From assembly GCA_902772605.1 (NCBI GenBank), contig CACYBG010000277.1, forward strand, positions 1 through 8,147: a stretch of 8,147 nucleotides of DNA, written 5' to 3'. Below are positions 1 to 5,759 of this stretch, piece by piece. Made by a program: the position numbers and the translations under genes. The notes beneath the pieces were generated by a model. The model was not told the DNA's origin and ran no database searches. It was given only the letters and a program-made list of their open reading frames with translations. Within the stretch, counting starts at the first letter, position 1. Each line of letters begins with the position of its first letter. The DNA comes from an uncultured Spirochaetaceae bacterium (lineage in GTDB: Bacteria > Spirochaetota > Spirochaetia > Treponematales > Treponemataceae).

Positions 1-348
1 AAGGAGTTCTTCTTCGGTACGTTCAAAAGGGGTTTCTCCGGTGAATTTGGTTCCACCGCCGCTTCCTGCAAAAAAGAGTCCTTCGTGGCTGACCAACGTT
101 CCCTCAATGTTTATGTCCCTGGACTCTGATTCCTCTATCAACGAAGGTTCGTCGCAGTTTCCGATTACCGAAAAAATGACGTCATGCTTTTTGCAGAGAG
201 CTTCCATTGCGGGAAGACCGGTTTCAGGGCTTTTGAATTTTGAAAAATCCCCTCCGAAAATCACCGCATCGGCAGACTTGAATTTTTCGTCCAGCCTGTC
301 GAGTTTTTCAAAATCTCCGTGCATGTCGGACAGAATCAGAAATTTCAT
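1..348 (-). CDS. Metallophosphoesterase, YfcE/Icc-like (partial, C-terminus beyond left edge)
   Basis: A calcineurin-like phosphoesterase that would hydrolyse a phosphomono- or diester in the cytoplasm using two metal ions; the substrate cannot be read from sequence. The first 116 residues are present and the frame stays open to the window edge. Metal-ligand motifs appear in family order: SDMHGD (Asp8, His10), FGGDF (Asp34) and GNCD (Asn64 to Asp66, in place of the commoner GNHD). The GSGGGTKFTGETPF stretch (about 95-108) resembles the glycine-rich region of Icc-related phosphoesterases. There is no signal peptide. The ATG at 348 has a GGAGG ribosome-binding site four bases upstream, and its ATGA overlaps the stop of the undisturbed hisC frame, so the two genes were probably translationally coupled. 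The family call is firm; the specific activity is unknown. Confidence 0.85.
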   Translation of the reverse strand, partial: MKFLILSDMHGDFEKLDRLDEKFKSADAVIFGGDFSKFKSPETGLPAMEALCKKHDVIFSVIGNCDEPSLIEESESRDINIEGTLVSHEGLFFAGSGGGTKFTGETPFERTEEELL

Positions 349-434
349 AATTCCTCCATCACCTTTTTGAGCATGTCCATCTGTTCTTTCGTACCTATGC
401 TGATTCGGACAAAATCTTCAATTCCCGGAGTTGA
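345..434 (-). pseudogene. hisC: Displaced 3' end of hisC (other frame)
   Basis: Read one base off the main hisC frame, this segment encodes 29 residues beginning STPGIEDFVRISIGT, which is the expected HisC C-terminus. The arginine of RISIGT corresponds to the family's substrate carboxylate/phosphate-binding arginine. The stop TGA at 345-347 overlaps the ATG of the next gene as ATGA. The break lies at a run of four T on the coding strand (434-437); a fifth T would join the frames. This is either a real indel or a sequence error. Confidence 0.85.
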
Positions 435-1492
435 AAATGGCGTATGAGGATTCCGGCTTTTTTTACGGACTGATAGATTGCATCCCCGCTAAGCCCATCC
501 TTTTTTGTAAACACGAAATTCGTCTTGCTGTCGATTACGAACCAACCGCGCTGTCTCAAAAAATCAGTGAACGAATCCCTTTCAGCTGCAATCTTCCGGG
601 CGTTTTCGGCATAATACCAGGCGTTATCAGCAGATGCAGCTCCCGCAGTCTGAGTGATGAAATCAAGCGGAAAATGGTTGAACGAATTCTTGACGGTAAA
701 AATCGACTTGATTAAATCTGGAGACGAAACCACATAACCGAGCCTCATTCCTGCGAACGAAAGGCTTTTGCTGAACGTGCGGACGATAACCAGATTGTCA
801 AAATCCTTCAAAAGCGGAATGCAGCTTTCACCGCCAAAATCGCAGTACGCTTCATCCACAACGAAAATCCTGTCTTTCGGAGCGGTCTTAATCATTTCGG
901 CAACCTCGGCTCTTGTCAAAGAAATTCCCGTCGGTGCGTTCGGATTTGCAAATATAATCGAAGAATCGTTTTTATTCGCCTCCGAAAGAATCTTTTCCTT
1001 ATCCAGCGACCAGTCGGATTTCAACGGAATAGTATCCATGGGTATGTCGTAATATCCGCAGTAGACTGGATAAAAGCTGTATGTAAACTCAGGCAGGACC
1101 AAGGGACGTTCGCTTCCGAAAAAAGTATAGAAAACGAAACTCAGGACTTCATCGCTTCCGTTTCCGCAGAAAATCATGTCGGGGGTAACAGTAAACGGAA
1201 TCCTGTCGTTTTCAGACGGGGTGCATTTTTTTCCTTCAATCGTCGCATTGCAGAAAACTCCGCCCGTGGAATTGAGCATGTCGGCTATGGATTTACGGAG
1301 TTCATTTGCATCCGGGTCTGGATAAAGTCCGATTTTCATCAGCTTTGAATCGACCGCAGACTTGATTGCCTCACCTACATCAGGATGCGGCGGATATGGA
1401 TTTTCATTTGCATTGAGCTTTATGTATTCCCGATCCTTAGGCTGTTCGCCAGGAACATACGGATGAAGTTTTTCCAATCTTTTTGCAAGCAT
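395..1492 (-). CDS. hisC: Histidinol-phosphate aminotransferase, C-terminus frameshifted
   Basis: A PLP-dependent class I/II aminotransferase that makes L-histidinol phosphate from imidazole-acetol phosphate with glutamate as amino donor, in the cytoplasm. Visible motifs: LNANENP near residues 26-32, CGNGSDE (109-115), FANPNAPTG (181-189), DEAY (213-216), the Schiff-base lysine Lys242 in TFSKSLSFAG, and GMRLGY with Arg250. As sequenced the frame ends after 365 residues with an unrelated tail following RHF (351-353). A one-base shift restores 29 more codons with the family's RISIGT ending and a stop at 345-347, giving 382 residues. About 25 extra residues (76-100, with Cys81 and Cys90) are inserted before the GNGSDE motif compared with E. 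coli HisC. The start at 1492 has an AGAGGA ribosome-binding site. The close paralogue family of aromatic aminotransferases is an alternative specificity, because no other his gene is nearby. Confidence 0.88.
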   Translation of the reverse strand: MLAKRLEKLHPYVPGEQPKDREYIKLNANENPYPPHPDVGEAIKSAVDSKLMKIGLYPDPDANELRKSIADMLNSTGGVFCNATIEGKKCTPSENDRIPFTVTPDMIFCGNGSDEVLSFVFYTFFGSERPLVLPEFTYSFYPVYCGYYDIPMDTIPLKSDWSLDKEKILSEANKNDSSIIFANPNAPTGISLTRAEVAEMIKTAPKDRIFVVDEAYCDFGGESCIPLLKDFDNLVIVRTFSKSLSFAGMRLGYVVSSPDLIKSIFTVKNSFNHFPLDFITQTAGAASADNAWYYAENARKIAAERDSFTDFLRQRGWFVIDSKTNFVFTKKDGLSGDAIYQSVKKAGILIRHFQLRELKILSESA

Positions 1493-1518
1493 TTTTCCTC
1501 TCCAGGGATAAAAATTAA

Positions 1519-1552
1519 GGAGTCTCCAAAGGCAAACGCTCTCAGAGACTCC
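1519..1552 (-). terminator. Candidate rho-independent terminator after the 644-residue gene
   Basis: On the minus strand an eight-base-pair perfect stem (GGAGTCTC with GAGACTCC, loop of 18 bases) is followed at once by TTAATTTTT. It lies between the stop of the helical orphan gene (1607) and the start of hisC (1492). The large loop makes it less certain. It could equally act as part of a structured hisC leader. Confidence 0.5.
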
Positions 1553-1569
1553 CCATCAGAAAGAGTGAT

Positions 1570-1596
1570 GGCATCCGAAATTTGCTTTCGGATACC
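1570..1596 (-). other. Strong stem-loop between the orphan gene and hisC
   Basis: GGTATCCGAAA pairs with TTTCGGATGCC across a five-base loop, giving eleven base pairs with one T-G wobble. It starts 11 bases after the orphan gene's stop. No clean U-run follows directly (ATCACTCTTTC), so it is a weak terminator by itself. A smaller hairpin, CCATCA/TGATGG at 1553-1571, shares two bases with it and would compete for pairing. Confidence 0.5.
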
Positions 1597-1606
1597 GCTT
1601 AATACC

Positions 1607-3541
1607 TTACGGAATGTTTTTAATCAACTTGACCATGTAAAGTTCTACGTAGCGTTTCAGAGCCGGATGATTCTTGATTTTCATGAGGGTCGGAGTATCA
1701 ACCAAAGCTGCAGCCAGGGTAGAAATCCTGTCGCGGGTAAACACTTCGGTCTTGTTCATGCGGAGTACGCGCCTTGTATAATCCCTTATCAGCGTATTGA
1801 TGTCTTCGACCAAATCATCATGGGCCTGCTTGCTGATTCTGTCGTTCCATTCATGCATGTAAGAATCAAGTTCGCGGTCTATGGTGCTGTTTTCAGGAAC
1901 GATCTGTGCCTCAATGTTAGTAGCTGCACGCCTCAATTCCTTCTTGCGGTTGCTCTTTTTCGGATCCAATGAATCCTGTGCGTCAAGTTCATCCTGCCTT
2001 GCATCGGCCATCGCCTTTTCTTCATTGATGAGTCTGGCGGTAGCTGATTTTTCGGAATCCTTGAGCCTCTGAGCCTTGGACTTCCTGTGGATTGCAGAAA
2101 GAATCCATGAAATGACCGGCATTGAATACCAGAACGGAAGCTTTGCCTTTGCATTGCTGTAGATTTCTGCACGTCTGAGCATGAGGAGTTCGCTGTAAGG
2201 AACCAACACACCGTCGCGGAAAAGAATCAGCTTGCTGGCATCTTCACTGACAAGCGGAAGGAAAGTCGAATTAAGGAGAGAGTAAAGAATCGGTGAACAG
2301 ACCTTGAGTTCCCTTTCGAGACACCTTTCAAAGGCCGCCTGCTCCTTCATTTCAGAGAGGATTTCATACTGCTCCAGATATTTGAACCATGACTTGCTCA
2401 AGCTGTCGTGAATCAGTTCGCGTGCATCGTTGCAGAGCCTGACAATCAACGGCATTACGCTTTCCTTGACTATGAAGTATGACTTCGTTTCGTTTTCCTT
2501 GAAAATCAAAAGCGGAGGCAAATCGGAAGTCTTCGAATACGATGTGAGTTCCTTTATGTGCTCATGCAAATCGTCTTCGGTATATTTCGAAATGAGGAGA
2601 GTTCCGTTCTGATCCTTGAACCTTGCAATCTCGTCCATCGTAAAATAATACGGAGGCTGAACAAGCTGCTCGTCCAGAATCTTGAATGCGGCTTCCTTCA
2701 AGACCTTTTCTGCGGCAACGTTTTTATAGTAGGAAGCGGCAACTTCAATCACCCCGATTGTCTGAAGAACGTTTATGTCCTCAGCGTTCAGGTCCTTCAT
2801 CTTTATGCAGTCCTGACGGATGAAATAGCAGAGCTGATTCCAATAATAGAATGAATCACCGTTATTCTTGAGTGCAATCCAGGTCTCTTCCGGTTTTCCA
2901 AGCAGGGACGTAAAGAAATTCTTTATGGAGATTTCCTTTCCGGGATTTGCACCGTTGATTTTCTTCTGGAAATAATCGTGCGCATCACCCTTCCTGAGCA
3001 TGTCCTGAAGCTTCTTGAGACAGATGTTGATTATGTCATGGATTGAAACGTTAGAAGGAATCAAAAGTCCCGGAACACCCTTTCCGAATACGACGCAATA
3101 AAGGGTCCTTTCGCTTGCATTGATTGTTCCGTCAAGCATCTTGAAAATGATGTCGCTTGCCTGATCCTTCACGGCTATATCGGACGGAACGTGTTTTGGA
3201 AGTTCGTTTACATTCGGGAACGGATGAGAATAATTGCGCTGCATTTCGTCATACAGCTGAGTACATTCGTCAATCACATAGGAAATGACGACGATGAACT
3301 GCTTTCCCGCCTGTGTAGTAAGTGCAATCTGATGTTTCGCAGCAAGACTTTCCAGTTCCGATTGGAGCTCCTCGGCATATTTGATGTAATTGTTGAGTTC
3401 CGGAGCGTCCTCATCATGGTGCTGGACATACCGCCTTAGATAATCAACAAATTCACCCTGATCGATTACAGCAGTGCGCTGTCTCGTTGAGTAGAATTTG
3501 AGGAGGGTAAATAAAATATTGCTAGCCATGGTACTTATCAT
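1607..3541 (-). CDS. Conserved large helical protein of unknown function
   Basis: A 644-residue protein that I do not recognise as a named family; its style suggests a treponemal conserved hypothetical, which is an inference. It has no signal peptide, no clear membrane helix and no catalytic motif that I can identify. Predicted content is almost entirely helical. A mildly hydrophobic patch (about 468-483, LPFWYSMPVISWILSA) precedes a highly charged stretch (about 484-570, rich in K, R, E and D) that could form a coiled coil, and then a helical C-terminus. The first ATG (3541) has only a weak GGA upstream, and a second ATG lies at 3529. The start overlaps the end of a 41-codon frame, so translation may be coupled. 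A scaffold, cytoskeletal or envelope-associated role is possible but nothing in the sequence proves it. The open frame and codon use leave little doubt that the gene is real. Confidence 0.85.
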   Translation of the reverse strand: MISTMASNILFTLLKFYSTRQRTAVIDQGEFVDYLRRYVQHHDEDAPELNNYIKYAEELQSELESLAAKHQIALTTQAGKQFIVVISYVIDECTQLYDEMQRNYSHPFPNVNELPKHVPSDIAVKDQASDIIFKMLDGTINASERTLYCVVFGKGVPGLLIPSNVSIHDIINICLKKLQDMLRKGDAHDYFQKKINGANPGKEISIKNFFTSLLGKPEETWIALKNNGDSFYYWNQLCYFIRQDCIKMKDLNAEDINVLQTIGVIEVAASYYKNVAAEKVLKEAAFKILDEQLVQPPYYFTMDEIARFKDQNGTLLISKYTEDDLHEHIKELTSYSKTSDLPPLLIFKENETKSYFIVKESVMPLIVRLCNDARELIHDSLSKSWFKYLEQYEILSEMKEQAAFERCLERELKVCSPILYSLLNSTFLPLVSEDASKLILFRDGVLVPYSELLMLRRAEIYSNAKAKLPFWYSMPVISWILSAIHRKSKAQRLKDSEKSATARLINEEKAMADARQDELDAQDSLDPKKSNRKKELRRAATNIEAQIVPENSTIDRELDSYMHEWNDRISKQAHDDLVEDINTLIRDYTRRVLRMNKTEVFTRDRISTLAAALVDTPTLMKIKNHPALKRYVELYMVKLIKNIP

Positions 3542-3647
3542 ACACGAATTCCGTTACATAAACAAGACCTAAGGAATCGATGAAGTACTGGACGGGAGTT
3601 TGAACGGCCACCGGGCATGATGGAGCTTCGTTTTTTTTCAAAGTCAC
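3522..3647 (-). CDS. Small 41-codon reading frame overlapping the orphan gene
   Basis: The frame begins with GTG at 3647, seven bases after an AGGA ribosome-binding site (3655-3658), and ends with TAG at 3522-3524, inside the start region of the 644-residue gene. The product begins MTLKKNEAPSCPVAVQTPVQ and continues with an aromatic-rich stretch (YFIDSLGLVYVTEFVYDKYHG). It matches no family I know, has no membrane segment, and has one cysteine (Cys11). It lies 38 bases after the MBL-fold gene. Overlap with the next gene's start (20 bases to ATG 3541, 8 bases to ATG 3529) suggests translational coupling. An A8 run (3631-3638) near the start could vary in length. It may be a real small protein, a coupling leader or a remnant; there is no homology evidence. 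Confidence 0.45.
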   Translation of the reverse strand: MTLKKNEAPSCPVAVQTPVQYFIDSLGLVYVTEFVYDKYHG

Positions 3648-3685
3648 CCCATCATCCTGAAAATGGCAGCATATTTTAGTCGAAA

Positions 3686-4384
3686 TCAGAAATTTTCCTT
3701 CAGTTCAAAGCCGTAGAGTTCATGTCCCGGATAAACCCTCGTATCGCCGGGAATGGTCCTGTACACCCTTCGTACGGATTCCATGAGCATTTCCTCGTCT
3801 GCAAGAGGCCTGTCCCATCTTCCGACACCTTGGTAAAAAATCGTGTCGCCGGAAATCAGGGTCCTTTCTTCGGCATTGTAAAGGCAGACTCCACCAGGTG
3901 TATGTCCAGGTGTCCACAGAACGGTCCATTTATTCAGGCTTTCAATGAGTTCGGGCTCTTTTCCTTTAAAACAGTCCAGTATGCCCAAAGGCTTATCGCT
4001 CAGAAGATATTCAGTCGGCGGCGGAAGATTTGTAACGTAAGGAAGAATCCTCATTCCGTCCCGAATCAGCTTCAGATGATTTCCCTGTACGAATTCGGAA
4101 TTTTCACTGATATAGCCCCTGTCATCGACATGAATGAGGATAGGAACATCGGGATAGGCGGCTCTAAAGTCCTTGAGTCCGGTAACATGGTCGAAATGTC
4201 CGTGCGTCAAAACCACTGCAACAGGATTCAACCCGTTTTCCTTCAGATGATTTACGACCTTGAACCTGTCTCCGCAGAATTCACAGTCGGCAGGATCGAC
4301 CACAAAAACATTATTGTCATTCAACGGAACGATATAGGTGTTGACTTCAAAATCTCCTCCGGTCTGCAAAACAGTCATTTTCAT
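3686..4384 (-). CDS. MBL-fold metallohydrolase, glyoxalase II-like
   Basis: A 232-residue metallo-beta-lactamase-fold enzyme of the hydroxyacylglutathione hydrolase-like group, probably cytoplasmic and binding two metal ions. Ligands are complete: THGHFDH (His61, His63, Asp65, His66), TPGHTPGG (His161), SGDTIF (Asp180) and YPGHE (His221). The family usually hydrolyses thioesters such as S-lactoylglutathione or related small esters; the substrate here cannot be assigned. The C-terminal helical domain of true glyoxalase II is absent, as in the short bacterial group. I chose ATG 4384 because GGAGG (4390-4394) lies five bases upstream. A TTG at 4402 would place this site inside the gene, and ATG 4378 is spaced too far from it. 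It follows a terminator and probably heads a unit with the small frame and the helical orphan. Confidence 0.9.
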   Translation of the reverse strand: MKMTVLQTGGDFEVNTYIVPLNDNNVFVVDPADCEFCGDRFKVVNHLKENGLNPVAVVLTHGHFDHVTGLKDFRAAYPDVPILIHVDDRGYISENSEFVQGNHLKLIRDGMRILPYVTNLPPPTEYLLSDKPLGILDCFKGKEPELIESLNKWTVLWTPGHTPGGVCLYNAEERTLISGDTIFYQGVGRWDRPLADEEMLMESVRRVYRTIPGDTRVYPGHELYGFELKENF

Positions 4385-4389
4385 AAAAT

Positions 4390-4394
4390 CCTCC
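4390..4394 (-). promoter_or_regulatory. Ribosome-binding site deciding the MBL-fold start
   Basis: GGAGG on the minus strand, five bases before ATG 4384. It fixes the start and excludes the upstream in-frame TTG at 4402. Confidence 0.8.
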
Positions 4395-4438
4395 AAAACC
4401 AAATTCAGGCGAAAGAACCCCTCAGATTGCGGTCCTTA

Positions 4439-4471
4439 CAAAACAAACCCCGTCACATTGAAGCAACGGGG
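4439..4471 (-). terminator. Rho-independent terminator after the DbpA-type gene
   Basis: On the minus strand CCCCGT and ACGGGG form a six-base-pair GC-rich stem with a 12-base loop, followed by TTTGTTTTG. It sits about 95 bases after the stop of the RNA-binding protein gene and about 55 bases before the MBL-fold start, so it separates the two transcription units. Confidence 0.7.
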
Positions 4472-4563
4472 AATTTATTTCAGACGGATTCTTCGAACTT
4501 ATGACTACAGGAATCATTCGCTTGATGCGGAGTTTCCCGATGTCCTACAGCCGAAGAATTCGA

Positions 4564-5445
4564 TTACTGCTGATTGTTGAAGCGTGACTTTACCTGTCCG
4601 TCATCAGTAGTTTCAAAGAAAGGCTTTATGTTTTCGTCGCTTGCGGTTCCAGATGAAACTGATGACTGGCGTGCGGCAAATTCACTCTGTTCAGCGGCAA
4701 TCTTTGCAGTCTCTGAAGACATGGATTCATCTGCATGTGCGGTATTCGTCACGTTTGCAGGAATCGGGTCGTTGTTGAGTCCTGAATCAGAAGGAACATT
4801 CTCGCCTTCGATTGATTCGCCGTCTTCATCGGCAGCCTTGCGTGAATATCCGACCGTAAGCTTGCGTCCCCTATAATCGTAACCGTTGAGGGCAGCGATA
4901 GTCTTTTCACAGTCTTCTGCATAAAGCTGTACAAATGAATAGCTAGTCAAAACCTTGATTTCACCGATGCGTTCACGTTCAAGTCCACCGACTGAAATCA
5001 ACAGTCCGAGCAAATCCCTAGGGAATACGCGGCGGTTGCGTCCGATGCTGATGAAAATCGACTTTGCAACTGATGAATCGATTGTCACCCTTGGAGCACG
5101 TACCCTTTCCTCGCGCTCCATGCCCTCACGTGAAGAACGGATTTCTGATTTATTGATTGATGTGCGCTCTGGGCGTTCACCTCTTTCCCTTGTATGGAAG
5201 CGGCTGTTTCTGTCCTTTCCGCCAAAACGGTCACGGTCATATCCACGATGTCCACCATGTGACTGTCTTACAAGCAGAGCTGCAACGTACTTTCTCTTTG
5301 AAAAAGGAACATTCTTCTTGAACAACTTATAGGTAGCGTTCAAAGCATCGATTTCACTGTCAGATGCATTATCCAAACTCCTCAGTGCTTCAGCCAAAAA
5401 AGAAGCAATCTGTTCTTCGTTAACAGCATTACCATTGTATGCCAT
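4564..5445 (-). CDS. Stand-alone DbpA-type RNA-binding domain protein
   Basis: A 293-residue protein with no DEAD-box helicase core. Residues 129-203 match the DbpA/CsdA-type RNA-binding domain (an RRM-like fold), with SIFISIGRNRRVFPRD at its start, then IGEIKVLTSYSFVQL and ALNGYDYRGRKLTVGYSRK. In DEAD-box proteins this domain binds structured RNA such as 23S rRNA helix 92, so an RNA-binding role is likely but the target is unknown. The order is a small helical N-terminal part (1-60), a very basic Arg/Gly-rich linker (61-118) that could add non-specific RNA affinity, the RNA-binding domain, and an acidic Ser/Ala-rich, probably disordered tail (204-293). The start ATG 5445 has AAGGAG (5452-5457) six bases upstream. 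It is flanked by non-coding gaps and a terminator, so it is probably monocistronic. It might act as an RNA chaperone or partner a helicase encoded elsewhere. Confidence 0.85.
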   Translation of the reverse strand: MAYNGNAVNEEQIASFLAEALRSLDNASDSEIDALNATYKLFKKNVPFSKRKYVAALLVRQSHGGHRGYDRDRFGGKDRNSRFHTRERGERPERTSINKSEIRSSREGMEREERVRAPRVTIDSSVAKSIFISIGRNRRVFPRDLLGLLISVGGLERERIGEIKVLTSYSFVQLYAEDCEKTIAALNGYDYRGRKLTVGYSRKAADEDGESIEGENVPSDSGLNNDPIPANVTNTAHADESMSSETAKIAAEQSEFAARQSSVSSGTASDENIKPFFETTDDGQVKSRFNNQQ

Positions 5446-5591
5446 AAAAAACTCCTTGAATCCTGGACATTAAATCTCAGGTCATTTTTGGCACCCCGAA
5501 CATGCGGGATAACCATGATTCTCCATTTTTTCGTTAATCCGTCCGGATAAGCAGATCTAAGCTCCATATCCATCCAGGAACAAATCAGGAA

Positions 5592-5624
5592 GGGGCTCGC
5601 AAAACTGAAGTTTTTGAGACTCCC
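5592..5624. repeat. Imperfect palindrome sharing an arm with the hisC-upstream hairpin
   Basis: The core AAAAC-TGAA-GTTTT (5601-5614) is flanked by CTC/GAG and GGG/CCC pairs, giving an interrupted eleven-pair hairpin. Its right arm GAGACTCCC also occurs as the right arm of the hairpin at 1519-1553. It looks like a decayed copy of a palindromic intergenic element; two sites are too few to prove a repeat family. Confidence 0.35.
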
Positions 5625-5628
5625 TATG

Positions 5629-5678
5629 AAAAAAATGGACGTGAACCGCTGATTGGCGCCCTAAACGACAGTCAGCGG
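5629..5678 (-). terminator. Weak candidate terminator after the GNAT gene
   Basis: On the minus strand CCGCTGA and TCAGCGG pair (seven base pairs, 19-base loop), and a run of seven T follows ten bases later. The spacing is too long for a classical terminator, so it is only a candidate end for the clpP-GNAT transcript. Confidence 0.3.
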
Positions 5679-5759
5679 CCGCTTAATTTCCCAGGCGACG
5701 GTTAGATATGTCATGCGGCAAAAATCCACACCGATTTCTCCGCCCACATAACTCCATCC

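Larger units (their letters stand above)
5446..5759. other. 314-base intergenic region with decayed palindromes
   Basis: No gene is supported here on either strand. The region holds an imperfect stem-loop at 5646-5678 and another at 5592-5624. I found no promoter for the downstream RNA-binding protein gene that I would defend. Nothing indicates an RNA gene of known type. Confidence 0.6.

Noticed and set aside
430..442. Programmed -1 frameshift in hisC
   Set aside because: No X-XXY-YYZ heptamer is present at the break and I saw no need for a shorter product; an indel or sequence error is simpler.
465..471. Run of seven A on the coding strand of hisC as the site of the frameshift
   Set aside because: Residues on both sides (QSV and KKAGILIRHF) are in the correct HisC frame, so register is lost only after RHF at 434-437.
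1385..1972. Plus-strand open frame of 195 codons across the hisC start and the orphan gene's end
   Set aside because: It spans two minus-strand genes and their gap, and its protein is rich in the patterns expected from reverse reading.
3617..3655. ATGATGG/CCATCAT inverted repeat as terminator of the MBL gene
   Set aside because: The loop is 25 bases, no T-run follows on the minus strand, and it covers the ribosome-binding site and start of the 41-codon frame.
3722..4504. Plus-strand open frame of 260 codons opposite the MBL-fold gene
   Set aside because: It is antisense to a gene with all its metal ligands and a strong ribosome-binding site, and its translation shows no family features.
5382..5573. 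Minus-strand frame of 63 codons across the DbpA-type gene start
   Set aside because: It overlaps the well-supported start in another frame, has no ribosome-binding site that I can see, and its sequence resembles no protein family.
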